Source of the DNA: Chryseobacterium sp. MA9
Lineage (GTDB): Bacteria > Bacteroidota > Bacteroidia > Flavobacteriales > Weeksellaceae
Direction of reading: 5' to 3'
DNA length: 64,000 bases
NCBI RefSeq assembly: GCF_024399315.1
Contig: NZ_CP075170.1
Location: 3,658,001-3,722,000, forward strand
Position numbers and translations under genes: made by a program. The notes beneath the pieces were generated by a model that was not told the origin of the DNA, made no database searches, and worked only from the letters and a program-made list of their open reading frames with translations. Of this stretch, positions 1 to 8,880 are shown piece after piece (position 1 is the stretch's first letter; each line of letters opens with the position of its first letter).

Positions 1-172
1 AATTACAGGAGGGTATAGCCCCATCTGTAGTTGCCCCTACATTGGTAGAGGTGATAGCTCCTAATGCAAAATTTGCCCCAACATTTAGGCTGATTGCTCC
101 AGAACAATCGTCATTTTGAGCATTGACAAATACAATTGTTAAGAGAAATAAATAAGATAATAATTTTCTCAT
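1..172 (-). CDS. Secreted protein, N-terminal part only (runs off window)
   Basis: The first 57 codons of a minus-strand gene are present, starting at the ATG at 172 and leaving the window in frame. The product begins with a clear Sec signal peptide (MRKLLSYLFLLTIVFVNAQ, cleavage expected after NAQ). The mature start has NDDCSGAISL and later ATTDGAIPSC, a pattern common at the N-terminus of T9SS-exported proteins of Flavobacteriia with CUB/PPC-like domains. The C-terminus is outside the window, so neither a sorting domain nor a catalytic domain can be checked. Confident that it is a secreted protein start; the family is inference. Confidence 0.75.
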   Translation of the reverse strand, partial: MRKLLSYLFLLTIVFVNAQNDDCSGAISLNVGANFALGAITSTNVGATTDGAIPSCN

Positions 173-330
173 ATTTTTTGTTGTTTCTGGCTTTTAGTTT
201 TTTTTCAAATATACTAAAGTATTCTATGTGATACAATGACAATAGGTTGTAAATTGTGTTGTGAATTTTTATTATATAAGATATTTAGGAGAGTGTTTAA
301 CTTAAAATTAATTTTCGTTCAAATTTAGGT

Positions 331-367
331 AAAAAAAAACCATCTTTCCTTTATTGAAAAGATGGTT
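331..367 (-). terminator. Rho-independent terminator of hemD
   Basis: On the minus strand AACCATCTTT (338-347) pairs with AAAGATGGTT (358-367) around a 10-nt loop. A run of nine A (T on the minus strand) lies at 331-339. It sits 24 nt beyond the hemD stop. Confidence 0.85.
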
Positions 368-390
368 GATGGTATTTTTATAATTAAAGA

Positions 391-1140
391 CTATTTATGA
401 AGTGCTTTAATATACTTTTCAAGGGCCATTGTCATAGAAGGAGTTTCCTTCGTAGGTGCCATTAAATCTACTGTTAATCCAGCTTCTTCTGCAGCTGCCA
501 AAGTCGTGTTTCCGAAAACACCGATCTTTGTTTCATCCTGCTTGAAGTCAGGGAAATTTTGTTGTAGCGATTTGATTCCTTGCGGACTAAAGAAGATCAG
601 CATGTCATAATCTTTAATGTTGATATCTGTAAGGTCGCTGCATACGGTACGGTACATGATTGCTCTTGTCCAGTCTGCATTAGATGCATCCATGGTTTTC
701 ACAATATCCGGACTCAAAACATCTGAAGATGGCAACAGATATTTTTCAGTTGGGAATTTTTTGAAAAGAGGAAGCAGATCTGAGAAGTTTTTTTCCCCAA
801 AGCTGATTTTCCTTTTTCTGTACACAATATGCTTTTGAAGGTAGTTGGCAATTGCTTCCGACTGGCAGATATATCTCATTGTATCCGGAACGGCAAAACG
901 AAGTTCTTCCGCAAGTCTGAAGTAATGGTCAATCGCATTTTTACTGGTAAAAATAATACCTGTATACTGCGTCAGATCTATTTTCTGTGTTCTGAGCTCT
1001 TTATTGTCAACCCCTTCGACGTGGATAAATGGACGGAAATCAATCTTTATTTTTTCCTTCTTCGCTATATCCAAATATGGAGAAGACTCACTAGGCGCTG
1101 GTTGAGAAACCAATATAGACTTTATTCTCATCATTGACAT
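391..1140 (-). CDS. hemD: Uroporphyrinogen-III synthase (HemD)
   Basis: A protein of 249 residues with the weakly conserved HemD layout: an N-terminal SILVSQPAP segment, IIFTSKNAIDHYF near residue 63, and a second lobe with MLIFFSPQGIKSL and IGVFGNTTLAAAEEAGL. HemD closes linear hydroxymethylbilane into uroporphyrinogen III with inversion of ring D, in the cytoplasm, for haem synthesis. The start is ambiguous: in-frame ATGs at codons 1, 3 and 4, and codon 4 (1131) gives the usual MRIKSILVS beginning. It follows the DUF4271 gene after 3 nt, so the two are almost certainly co-transcribed, a pairing often seen in Flavobacteriia. HemD sequences diverge widely, so the call rests on the motif pattern plus context. 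Confidence 0.85.
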   Translation of the reverse strand: MSMMRIKSILVSQPAPSESSPYLDIAKKEKIKIDFRPFIHVEGVDNKELRTQKIDLTQYTGIIFTSKNAIDHYFRLAEELRFAVPDTMRYICQSEAIANYLQKHIVYRKRKISFGEKNFSDLLPLFKKFPTEKYLLPSSDVLSPDIVKTMDASNADWTRAIMYRTVCSDLTDINIKDYDMLIFFSPQGIKSLQQNFPDFKQDETKIGVFGNTTLAAAEEAGLTVDLMAPTKETPSMTMALEKYIKALHK

Positions 1141-1143
1141 TTA

Positions 1144-1812
1144 TTAAAAAAATAACAACTTCCAAAGCAATAATAATGGTGCGATTTGGAGGGTGCAAAT
1201 ATACAAAAATTTATAATACCATTTTTCGGGAAGAATCTTGTTCTTGTGAAATAAGTAGAAAAAAACTTTGAAAATGAATACAAAAGAAAAGAAACAAAAA
1301 TAATACAAGAACATTTTATTTCTGTCTATAGGGAAGTAATAATGGGCTACACAAAGAATTATTAGCAAAAATGTGAGAATGAAATAAAATTTTGTGGAGG
1401 TAAAATAAAAAACAGTCCATTTTTTTCCGTCACCTATACTTTGATAAAATAAAAACCCGAATGTTGATTTTACTAAATAAAAAAACAGTACAGCCAGCAA
1501 AGTATACCCGAATTTATTAAGCTGATACCCAAAAAGCTGAAGATCGGCAATGTATTTCGGCACAATAGGAATGTACTGCGAAATTAAAACAGATAATGTG
1601 AGCGTCGTCACACATGAAGTGATGATCCAGCTGGGAAGGTTGTTACTCGCATCAAAATATTTTTGAAGCAGAAAATCTTTGAGACTGGCATCCCTTTCTA
1701 TGACGTTCATCATAAAGACATATAAAAATATACAGCCCACTAGGATAAAGATTACCCAATCATTATTCTCAGGTATTCTTACATGATTGATGAAGTGTTG
1801 TGATGATGGCAA
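1144..1812 (-). CDS. DUF4271 membrane protein
   Basis: A polytopic inner-membrane protein of 222 residues with about six hydrophobic segments (roughly 20-38, 61-82, 101-123, 135-160, 167-188, 203-222). The arrangement and the position directly upstream of hemD match the DUF4271 family of Bacteroidota. The function is unknown. The tight 3-nt junction with hemD argues for co-expression, but nothing in the sequence shows a role in haem synthesis. No signal peptide; the first 17 residues are polar and probably cytoplasmic. Confidence 0.75.
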   Translation of the reverse strand: MPSSQHFINHVRIPENNDWVIFILVGCIFLYVFMMNVIERDASLKDFLLQKYFDASNNLPSWIITSCVTTLTLSVLISQYIPIVPKYIADLQLFGYQLNKFGYTLLAVLFFYLVKSTFGFLFYQSIGDGKKWTVFYFTSTKFYFILTFLLIILCVAHYYFPIDRNKMFLYYFCFFSFVFIFKVFFYLFHKNKILPEKWYYKFLYICTLQIAPLLLLWKLLFF

Positions 1813-2037
1813 AATTTAAGTTTTTATTATTTATTATTTAACTTCTGATAGCACAATCCGGCACAGATTTTCCTGTCACCTGTTTCATATATCCGCAGTT
1901 AAAATATTTGCTCTCATCGATTTTACGTATTGTTTAGATCTGTTGAATAAAAGTTTCTGTTTCATCCGCTTAATCCCTGAGAAATATTTTTGCAAAATTA
2001 TAGATTATTTTGTATAAAATAAAAAGGTTAAATAAAC

Positions 2038-2045
2038 TATCTTTG
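2038..2045 (+). promoter_or_regulatory. Bacteroidota -7 element TATCTTTG
   Basis: It matches TAnnTTTG exactly and ends 9 nt before the glycosyltransferase ATG at 2055. No good -33 TTG is at the standard distance. It decides the start, since the upstream TTG at 2010 would lie upstream of the promoter. A second match, TATTTTTG, lies near 1985-1992. Confidence 0.7.
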
Positions 2046-2054
2046 CAAACTGAA

Positions 2055-2771
2055 ATGAAAAAACTCGTCATTATCCCCACATACAACGAAAAGGAAAATA
2101 TTGAAAATATTATTTCCGCGGTTTTTGCATTGGAGGATGACTTTCATATCTTAGTGGTGGATGACACCTCTCCGGATGGAACAGCAGAGGTTGTAAAAGA
2201 ATTGCAGAAGAAACATCCACATTATCTGCATCTTTCAATAAGACATTTGAAAGACGGGTTGGGAAAGGCATATATTCATGGATTTAAATGGGCTATCGAA
2301 AATAAATATGATTACATCTTTGAGATGGATGCCGATTTTTCTCATAATCCCAATGACCTGCCGAAATTGTTTGAAGCATGCAGAAATGCAGATATGGCCA
2401 TAGGTTCCCGTTACTCAAAAGGAGTGAATGTGGTCAACTGGCCCATGGGAAGAGTATTGCTGTCTTATTTTGCATCAAAATACGTAAGGTTCGTATTGGG
2501 ACTTCCAATTCATGATACTACAGCGGGATTTGTCTGTTTTTCAAGAAATGTATTGGAAGAAATAGGATTGGATAATGTAAGACTGAAAGGGTACGGGTTT
2601 CAGATAGAAATGAAATTCAGAGCATTTAAAAAAGGCTTCAGAATTGTAGAAGTTCCTATTATATTTACCAACAGAATTTTAGGAGAAAGCAAAATGAACG
2701 GCGGAATTATCCATGAAGCAGTTTTTGGAGTGTTAAACTTAAAGTGGAAATCAATCATCAATAGACTATGA
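2055..2771 (+). CDS. Polyprenol monophosphomannose synthase-like GT2 glycosyltransferase
   Basis: A protein of 238 residues from the ATG at 2055. It starts with the GT-A nucleotide-binding strand KLVIIPTYNEKENI, followed by VVDDTSPDGT and the metal-binding EMDADFSHNP. The later GYGFQIEMKFRAFKKGF segment is typical of dolichol/polyprenol-phosphate mannosyltransferases. The family moves mannose from GDP-mannose to a lipid phosphate at the cytoplasmic membrane face. There is no C-terminal membrane domain, so this is the soluble bacterial form. The gene ends in an ATGA overlap with a 28-codon ORF and lies just before DUF4296, tgt and a permease on the same strand. The family is certain; donor and acceptor are inference. 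Confidence 0.88.
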   Translation: MKKLVIIPTYNEKENIENIISAVFALEDDFHILVVDDTSPDGTAEVVKELQKKHPHYLHLSIRHLKDGLGKAYIHGFKWAIENKYDYIFEMDADFSHNPNDLPKLFEACRNADMAIGSRYSKGVNVVNWPMGRVLLSYFASKYVRFVLGLPIHDTTAGFVCFSRNVLEEIGLDNVRLKGYGFQIEMKFRAFKKGFRIVEVPIIFTNRILGESKMNGGIIHEAVFGVLNLKWKSIINRL

Positions 2772-2854
2772 AACAAAGCATGAACAATTCTTTACAGACA
2801 GAAGAATATGTATATGCGAAGTTCCATCAGATCATTAAAAAATATAAAAAATAA
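2768..2854 (+). CDS. Possible 28-aa small ORF overlapping the glycosyltransferase stop
   Basis: The ATG at 2768 overlaps the glycosyltransferase TGA (ATGA). The frame runs 28 codons to a TAA at 2852-2854, four nt before the DUF4296 ATG. The peptide is Lys/Tyr-rich and ends in KFHQIIKKYKK. No family is recognised. Its tight fit between two genes is what a translationally coupled small gene, or the remnant of a larger gene, would look like. Coding is unproven. Confidence 0.35.
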   Translation: MKQSMNNSLQTEEYVYAKFHQIIKKYKK

Positions 2855-2858
2855 ACTG

Positions 2859-3227
2859 ATGAAAAAGCTGATCTTTATTTTCGTTTTGCTGGGCATGTTT
2901 TCGTGCAGCGATTATATTGATAAGCCTAAAAATCTGATCGATAAGGGCGTAATGGCAGAAATCATTGCAGATCTTGCGATCAATGATCAGGCAATCTATG
3001 TATATCCTGATAAAAATATGGAAGCAGGAACAAGAGCCGTTCTGAAGTCACATAAAGTAAAATCTGATGACTTTGTAGAAAGCTTCAAATATTACGTTAT
3101 CAAAGAAGAAATGGATGGGATCGCCAATGATGCACAGGAAATATTGCTGAAAAAAGATCCGAAAGCAGATAAATACGTAAAGGATAAACTGAAACAGAAT
3201 GGAGCTGTAATACCTTTGGTAAGGTAA
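2859..3227 (+). CDS. DUF4296 lipoprotein
   Basis: A protein of 122 residues from the ATG at 2859, chosen because it gives a proper signal sequence (MKKLIFIFVLLGMFSCSD) with a lipoprotein-type cysteine at residue 16; upstream starts add a polar extension. The mature part resembles DUF4296: the LIDKGVMAEIIADLAINDQAI segment, then a helical region with EEMDGIANDAQEIL. It is probably anchored to the outer or cytoplasmic membrane. The function is unknown. It is separated by 66 nt from tgt on the same strand. Confidence 0.75.
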   Translation: MKKLIFIFVLLGMFSCSDYIDKPKNLIDKGVMAEIIADLAINDQAIYVYPDKNMEAGTRAVLKSHKVKSDDFVESFKYYVIKEEMDGIANDAQEILLKKDPKADKYVKDKLKQNGAVIPLVR

Positions 3228-3293
3228 AACGTTACCGAAGCTTCTAACCTATAAGAAATCACTGATAACAAGGTGAATTAAAAAAGTAGAGAG

Positions 3294-4424
3294 ATGAAAT
3301 TTTTTAATATAGAAAAAACCTCTGAAGGAAAAGCAAGGGCAGGGGAAATTACCACAGATCACGGGAAGATTCAAACTCCTATTTTTATGCCTGTGGGAAC
3401 TGTAGCAAGTGTGAAAACAGTTCATCAGAGAGAATTAAAAGAAGACATTAAAGCACAGATTATTCTGGGAAATACTTACCACCTTTACCTTCGTCCGGGC
3501 ATGGAAACGATGCAGGATGCGGGTGGTTTACATAAATTCATGAACTGGGATCTTCCTATTCTTACCGATTCAGGAGGTTTTCAGGTATTTTCACTGGCGA
3601 GTAACAGAAAAATGACGGAAGAAGGTGCGAGATTCAAATCTCATATCGACGGAAGTTACCATATGTTTTCCCCGGAAAGATCAATGGAGATTCAAAGACA
3701 GATCGGAGCCGATATTTTCATGGCTTTTGACGAGTGTACTCCTTATCCTTGCGATTATAACCAGGCAAAATCATCTATGGAGCTTACCCACCGTTGGCTG
3801 AAAAGATGTATTGAATGGACTAATGATAATCCTGAATTATACGGATATAAACAAAGACTTTTCCCTATTGTTCAGGGATCTACCTATTCTGACCTTAGAA
3901 AAATCTCTGCAGAAGTAATTTCTGAAGCAGGAGCAGAAGGTAATGCGATTGGTGGGCTTTCTGTAGGAGAGCCTGAAGAAGAAATGTACAGAATCACTGA
4001 TGAAGTGACAGATATCCTTCCAAAAGAAAAACCAAGATATCTGATGGGAGTAGGAACTCCATGGAATATCCTTGAGTCTATTGGACTGGGAATTGATATG
4101 ATGGATTGTGTAATGCCAACAAGAAATGCAAGAAATGCAATGCTTTTCACATGGCAGGGGGTGATGAACCTTAAAAATGAAAAATGGAAGCGTGATTTCT
4201 CTCCTTTGGATGAATTTGGGACCAGTTTTGTGGATCGTGAATATTCAAAAGCGTATCTTCGCCACCTGTTTGTATCTAAAGAATATTTGGCAAAACAGAT
4301 TGCTTCGATTCATAATCTTGCATTCTATCTTGATTTAGTAAAAGTAGCCAGAGAACATATTATTGCCGGAGATTTCTACGAATGGAAAAAATCTGTAGTA
4401 CCGGTTCTTAGACAAAGACTGTAA
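3294..4424 (+). CDS. tgt: Queuine tRNA-ribosyltransferase (Tgt), zinc-cysteine-less variant
   Basis: A 376-residue TIM-barrel enzyme that swaps guanine 34 of GUN-anticodon tRNAs for a queuine precursor. The catalytic signatures are intact: TDSGGFQVFS (Asp92), VQGSTYSDLR, GGLSVGE, and GIDMMDCVMPTRNAR with the expected nucleophile in the 268-271 region. The canonical structural zinc site (C-x-C-x2-C plus His) is not: residues 301-316 read DFSPLDEFGTSFVDRE with no cysteine, although the fourth ligand position, His340 in SIHN, is kept. From memory, related Flavobacteriia show similar replacements. The gene ends 6 nt before the permease ATG, so the two are co-transcribed. Confidence 0.95.
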   Translation: MKFFNIEKTSEGKARAGEITTDHGKIQTPIFMPVGTVASVKTVHQRELKEDIKAQIILGNTYHLYLRPGMETMQDAGGLHKFMNWDLPILTDSGGFQVFSLASNRKMTEEGARFKSHIDGSYHMFSPERSMEIQRQIGADIFMAFDECTPYPCDYNQAKSSMELTHRWLKRCIEWTNDNPELYGYKQRLFPIVQGSTYSDLRKISAEVISEAGAEGNAIGGLSVGEPEEEMYRITDEVTDILPKEKPRYLMGVGTPWNILESIGLGIDMMDCVMPTRNARNAMLFTWQGVMNLKNEKWKRDFSPLDEFGTSFVDREYSKAYLRHLFVSKEYLAKQIASIHNLAFYLDLVKVAREHIIAGDFYEWKKSVVPVLRQRL

Positions 4425-4430
4425 GAGAAT

Positions 4431-5543
4431 ATGCTTAAAATTGTAGACAGATATATCATTAAAAAATACCTTGGAACTTTTAGTTTCATGTTGGTATTGT
4501 TGTCTATAGTCGTATTGGTAATTGATGTTCAGCAGAAGATTCCAAGAATAGAAAATGCCAAGGCCATTGATCCGAAATTGGATCTGACCTATTTCCTTAT
4601 TCATTTTTATCCCTTCTGGATCATCAATCTTGTAGTGACTTTCCTTTCCATTCTGGTATTTATCTCAGTGATTTATTTTACCTCCAGGATGGCAAATAAT
4701 ACTGAGATTGTTGCCATTATCAGCAGTGGAGCCAGTTTTCACAGGTTTTCCAAACCCTATCTGGTAACCTCCATTTTTATCGGATTGATTGCCCTTGTGG
4801 TATACCATATGGTGCTGCCATGGGCTAATATTAAGAAAAATGAACTGGAAGCATATACCTATAATGCTGCCAATAAAGAAAAGATTTTAGGAACAGCTCC
4901 TGCCTCTTCACAGCTGAGCAAAACAGAATATATTTTTGTTGATTCCTGGAACAAAAGAGAAAAAAGAGGTTCTAGTTTTGTCTATCAGAAATATGATAAA
5001 GACAGAAAAATGACTTATGAGCTTAAAGCAAGTGAAGTGTATTGGGATAATGCAAAAAAGCAGTTTGTTTTAAATAATTATCTGGAAAAAACAATCAATA
5101 AAGACAATACTGAAAAACTCGGCAACGGGATAGAATTAAGGAAAAACTACGGGCACTCACCGGAAGAACTTTTCCCTAACGAACTTTTGGGACAAAATAA
5201 AACCACTCCGGAACTTTTAAAATTTATTGAAAGAGAAAAGGCAAGAGGAAACAGTAACCTGAACTCTTATCTGAATGAGCTTCATCAAAGAACATCAATG
5301 CCTGTTTCTATCATTATTCTGACATTCCTGGCACTTTCATTGTCATCACAAAAAAAGAGAGGAGGATTAGGGATTAACCTGGCAATAGGGATCTCATTAG
5401 CCTTTATTTTTGTGTTTTCATTTGAAGCCTTGAAAGTGGTTTCAGAAAATAAAAGTTTGTCTCCCGCTGTAGCAATGTGGCTGCCCAATATAGTATTTTT
5501 GCCACTTACCCTTTATCTGTATATCAAAAGAGCCAATCAGTAA
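4431..5543 (+). CDS. LptF/LptG-family permease
   Basis: A 370-residue membrane protein with hydrophobic segments near residues 17-34, 55-82 and 108-130, a periplasmic domain of about 130-270 (ELKASEVYWDNAKKQFVL), and three C-terminal helices, the YjgP/YjgQ layout. In the Lpt system two such permeases work with the ATPase LptB to lift lipopolysaccharide from the inner membrane. It is not clear from sequence whether this is LptF or LptG. It follows tgt by 6 nt. Its 3' end overlaps the convergent birA by 7 bp, so there is no room for a dedicated terminator. Confidence 0.88.
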   Translation: MLKIVDRYIIKKYLGTFSFMLVLLSIVVLVIDVQQKIPRIENAKAIDPKLDLTYFLIHFYPFWIINLVVTFLSILVFISVIYFTSRMANNTEIVAIISSGASFHRFSKPYLVTSIFIGLIALVVYHMVLPWANIKKNELEAYTYNAANKEKILGTAPASSQLSKTEYIFVDSWNKREKRGSSFVYQKYDKDRKMTYELKASEVYWDNAKKQFVLNNYLEKTINKDNTEKLGNGIELRKNYGHSPEELFPNELLGQNKTTPELLKFIEREKARGNSNLNSYLNELHQRTSMPVSIIILTFLALSLSSQKKRGGLGINLAIGISLAFIFVFSFEALKVVSENKSLSPAVAMWLPNIVFLPLTLYLYIKRANQ

Positions 5544-6250
5544 AGTAATTTTACTTCCTTATGATAAAAGGAACGCATTCCGTCTTCCAGTTCAATCCAG
5601 AGTTCACCCTTTTCGTCTGCATTTCGGATGATGCCATTTTGTCGCTCTTTTTCAATCTCAAAGACAGAGATCATATCTTTTCTGAAAAGATTTGCATTGA
5701 ATCTATCAAGGATTTCCTGCTCAGAAGGAATGGTTTTCAGTTTCTCAGACAAATATTCATGAAAATTTAATGAAACTTCTTCCAGGTCGAATTGACTGCC
5801 TGTCTGCGTCAGGAGTGATCCTGCATTGGATATTTCATCAAATTTGTCCTGAAGAATATTGATTCCTGCCCCTATGATGAAATAATTATTTTGATTAATT
5901 TTTTTCTTTTCTATTAAAATTCCAACGATTTTTTTACCTTTAAGGATAATATCATTCGGCCATTTGATTTTTACCTCTGATTCAGACAAATTGGCAAGGA
6001 AATCCCGGATAACCATTGCGGTATAGTAATTGAATATAAAATCGGAGCACAAGATGTTCTGAGTATTCACTGCCAGCGTATAAGCCAGGTTTTTTCCAGC
6101 AGTTTGAGTCCAGACATTTCCATACTGACCACGGCCTTTAGTTTGATTAAAAGTATGCAGTCCAATAAAATCTGAATTTTCGTAAAGTAAAAACTTTGAT
6201 ATTTCGTCATTAGTAGAAGAACATTCTTTCAGGTAGAAGAGTTGACTCAT
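5537..6250 (-). CDS. birA: Biotin--[acetyl-CoA-carboxylase] ligase (BirA catalytic type)
   Basis: A 237-residue monofunctional biotin protein ligase. It carries SSTNDE near the N-terminus, the biotinyl-AMP loop TKGRGQYGNVW, KIKWPNDIILKGKKIVGILIE, and IIGAGINI. It forms biotinyl-AMP and passes biotin to the carboxyl-carrier protein of acetyl-CoA carboxylase in the cytoplasm. There is no N-terminal winged helix, so it should not act as a repressor. It is divergent from rsfS, with 87 nt between starts, and its stop overlaps the LptF/G permease gene by 7 bp. Confidence 0.92.
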   Translation of the reverse strand: MSQLFYLKECSSTNDEISKFLLYENSDFIGLHTFNQTKGRGQYGNVWTQTAGKNLAYTLAVNTQNILCSDFIFNYYTAMVIRDFLANLSESEVKIKWPNDIILKGKKIVGILIEKKKINQNNYFIIGAGINILQDKFDEISNAGSLLTQTGSQFDLEEVSLNFHEYLSEKLKTIPSEQEILDRFNANLFRKDMISVFEIEKERQNGIIRNADEKGELWIELEDGMRSFYHKEVKLLY

Positions 6251-6309
6251 TTAAGAAAACTTTAAGACATTAAGAAGGTAAAAGTAAGGTTAAAGTAAAG
6301 AAAAAACAA

Positions 6310-6317
6310 TAAATTTG
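6310..6317 (+). promoter_or_regulatory. -7 element TAAATTTG of rsfS-ftsH
   Basis: An exact TAnnTTTG match ending 20 nt before the rsfS ATG. It lies in the divergent birA/rsfS gap; no clear -33 TTG is seen. Confidence 0.65.
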
Positions 6318-6337
6318 CAGATTATAGTATTTTTTTA

Positions 6338-6703
6338 ATGAATAAAACAGCAGAAAAACAAGCGTTAATAGATAAAATCGTTGAAGCTATCCAGGATGTA
6401 AAAGGAGAAGACATTATGATCTTCGATCTTTCAAACATCGAAAACTCCGTAGCAGAAACGTTCGTGATATGTAGCGGAAACTCAAATACACAGGTGGCTG
6501 CATTGGCAGGAAGTGTTGAGAAAAAAGTAAGAAACGAACTGCAGGACAGACCTTGGCACGTAGAAGGTACTGAAAATGCTATGTGGGTATTGGTAGATTA
6601 CGTTTCAGTGGTCGTTCATATATTCCAAAAACAGGTACGTGAGTACTACGATATAGAAGAGCTTTGGGGTGACGCAGTCATTACCAAAATTGAAAATGAA
6701 TAA
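6338..6703 (+). CDS. rsfS: Ribosomal silencing factor RsfS
   Basis: A 121-residue RsfS/Iojap protein with the full family pattern: DIMIFDLSN, ETFVICSGNSNTQV, RPWHVEGTENAMWVLVDY, VVVHIFQKQVREYYDIEELW. RsfS binds ribosomal protein uL14 on the large subunit and blocks subunit joining during starvation. The length is usual. It is followed after 20 nt by ftsH, a conserved order in Flavobacteriia, and both probably use the promoter at 6310. Confidence 0.95.
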   Translation: MNKTAEKQALIDKIVEAIQDVKGEDIMIFDLSNIENSVAETFVICSGNSNTQVAALAGSVEKKVRNELQDRPWHVEGTENAMWVLVDYVSVVVHIFQKQVREYYDIEELWGDAVITKIENE

Positions 6704-6723
6704 TAAAAATTTAAAAAGTCTAA

Positions 6724-8745
6724 ATGAATAATAAAGGATTCAACTGGTTCTTTCCAATTGCAATCATAGCTCTTTTGCTTTTCTTTGGCTCCAATTTCCT
6801 TGGAGGTGATAGCGCAAAATCTATTGATGAGGATGGTTTCTTTAGAGAAATGCAGGCGGGGAAAGTCCAGAATATAATTATATACAAAGACATAGAGAAA
6901 GCTGATGTTTTCCTAACAAAAGAAGCAAAATCAGCAATGGTTTCCAAAGCTGGTAAAGAAAACAACCCTCTTTCTGCCTTCGAAATGGCTCCTAAAGCAG
7001 ATTTTTCTGTGAAATACGGAGACCTTCAGCTTTTCCTTCAGAAATTTGAACAGGTCAAAGCCAGCAATCCGGTTATTAAAACAACAAAAGATTACGGAAC
7101 AGGGAAAAGCGCATTAATGGACATCTTGGTTCCTGCGCTGGTTTGGATTTCTATTCTTGGATTATTCTACTTTCTCCTTTTCAGAAAGATGGGCGGTGGC
7201 GGAGGTCCTGGCGGACAAATCTTCTCTATCGGTAAATCTAAAGCGAAGCTTTTTGACGAAAAAGAAAGAATTCAGGTGACATTTAAAGATGTTGCAGGAT
7301 TGGAAGGAGCTAAAGAAGAAGTTCAGGAAGTGGTAGATTTCTTGAAAAACTCTGAAAAATATACTAAACTGGGAGGTAAAATTCCTAAGGGTGTCCTTTT
7401 AGTAGGCCCTCCGGGAACCGGTAAAACCTTATTGGCAAAAGCTGTTGCAGGTGAAGCTAAAGTTCCGTTCTTCTCACTTTCAGGTTCAGATTTCGTTGAA
7501 ATGTTTGTTGGGGTAGGAGCTTCAAGAGTAAGAGATCTTTTTGCTCAGGCTAAAGCAAAATCTCCGGCGATTATCTTTATTGATGAGATTGACGCTATCG
7601 GACGTGCAAGAGGAAAAAATAATTTCTCCGGCGGAAATGACGAAAGAGAAAATACACTGAACCAGCTTCTTACCGAAATGGACGGTTTCGGAACAGACGT
7701 AAATGTCATTGTAATGGCAGCTACCAACAGAGCAGATATTCTTGATAAAGCATTAATGAGAGCAGGTCGTTTTGACCGTTCTATCTATGTAGACCTTCCG
7801 GAACTTCACGAAAGAAGACAGATTTTTGATGTTCACTTGAAAAAAATCAAGCTTGATGATAATGTAGATAGAGATTTCTTAGCAAAACAAACTCCTGGAT
7901 TCAGCGGGGCAGATATTGCTAATGTTTGTAATGAAGCAGCATTGATCGCAGCGAGATATAACCATACTTCTGTTACAAAACAGGACTTCCTGGATGCGGT
8001 AGACAGAATTATCGGTGGACTTGAGAAGAAAAATATGGCAATCAAGCCATCTGAAAAGAGAAGAGTTGCTTATCATGAAGCAGGTCACGCTACAATCTCT
8101 TGGTTAGTAGAACATGCATCACCACTTTTAAAAGTGACGATTGTTCCAAGAGGTCGTTCTTTAGGGGCAGCATGGTATCTTCCGGAAGAAAGACAGCTTA
8201 CCACTACTGAGCAAATGCTGGACGAAATGTGTGCAACATTGGGTGGAAGAGCCGCAGAACAGGTGATATTCAACAATATCTCTACAGGAGCACTTTCTGA
8301 CCTTGAAACAGTAACAAAGAGAGCTCAGGCAATGGTAACAATCTATGGATTAAGCCCGAATATCGGTAACATCTCTTACTACGACAGTTCAGGACAGTCA
8401 GAATATTCTTTCGGAAAACCTTATTCTGAAGAAACTGCTACTAAAATTGATGCAGAGATCAAATTGATTATCGAAAATCAGTACGAAAGAGCAGTAAGGA
8501 TTTTGGAAGAAAATAAAGATAAATTAGATGCCCTGGCAAATAAATTGTTAGAAAAAGAAGTGATCTTCCGTGAAGACTTAGAAGAAATATTCGGAAAAAG
8601 AGCATGGGATCCGGAATTGACAGAGAAGCCTGTTACCAACACTATTCCTGAAAAAGATCAGCCGGTAGTAGTGGAAACACCTCAGATCAAAGAAAAAGAA
8701 GAAGAAAGCGAAATACAGGCTCCAGAAAGCCCGACACAGCTTTAA
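6724..8745 (+). CDS. ftsH: ATP-dependent zinc metalloprotease FtsH
   Basis: A membrane-anchored AAA+ protease of 673 residues. Two transmembrane helices (about 8-26 and 122-145) flank a periplasmic domain. The AAA module has Walker A GPPGTGKT (228-235), Walker [11 protein letters not shown] and the second region of homology [20 protein letters not shown]. The peptidase has HEAGH at 451-455. It degrades misassembled membrane proteins and regulatory substrates. The C-terminal 40 residues are a Glu/Pro-rich low-complexity tail. It sits in an operon with rsfS and is followed by a strong terminator. Confidence 0.97.
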   Translation: MNNKGFNWFFPIAIIALLLFFGSNFLGGDSAKSIDEDGFFREMQAGKVQNIIIYKDIEKADVFLTKEAKSAMVSKAGKENNPLSAFEMAPKADFSVKYGDLQLFLQKFEQVKASNPVIKTTKDYGTGKSALMDILVPALVWISILGLFYFLLFRKMGGGGGPGGQIFSIGKSKAKLFDEKERIQVTFKDVAGLEGAKEEVQEVVDFLKNSEKYTKLGGKIPKGVLLVGPPGTGKTLLAKAVAGEAKVPFFSLSGSDFVEMFVGVGASRVRDLFAQAKAKSPAIIFIDEIDAIGRARGKNNFSGGNDERENTLNQLLTEMDGFGTDVNVIVMAATNRADILDKALMRAGRFDRSIYVDLPELHERRQIFDVHLKKIKLDDNVDRDFLAKQTPGFSGADIANVCNEAALIAARYNHTSVTKQDFLDAVDRIIGGLEKKNMAIKPSEKRRVAYHEAGHATISWLVEHASPLLKVTIVPRGRSLGAAWYLPEERQLTTTEQMLDEMCATLGGRAAEQVIFNNISTGALSDLETVTKRAQAMVTIYGLSPNIGNISYYDSSGQSEYSFGKPYSEETATKIDAEIKLIIENQYERAVRILEENKDKLDALANKLLEKEVIFREDLEEIFGKRAWDPELTEKPVTNTIPEKDQPVVVETPQIKEKEEESEIQAPESPTQL

Positions 8746-8768
8746 TACTCTTAAAAAATATACCTTAC

Positions 8769-8804
8769 AAAACCTGACAACTTCAAAATTGTCAGGTTTT
8801 TTCA
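8769..8804 (+). terminator. Terminator after ftsH
   Basis: AAACCTGACAA (8770-8780) pairs with TTGTCAGGTTT (8789-8799) around an 8-nt loop, followed by T residues. It lies 25 nt past the ftsH stop. Confidence 0.9.
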
Positions 8805-8845
8805 TATTTAAAGAGATATTTTGAACTCTATTGTAATTTATTTTC

Positions 8846-8853
8846 TATTTTTG
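8846..8853 (+). promoter_or_regulatory. -7 element TATTTTTG of the LUD-cdsA-psd operon
   Basis: An exact TAnnTTTG match 27 nt before the TTG start of the LUD gene. A TTG at 8821-8823 gives a 22-nt spacer and could be the -33 element. Confidence 0.6.
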
Positions 8854-8880
8854 TATAAAGTTGACTAAAAATAGATTAAG

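Noticed and set aside
1850-1990. Possible gene remnant between DUF4271 and the glycosyltransferase
   Set aside because: No open frame of useful length or recognisable peptide on either strand.
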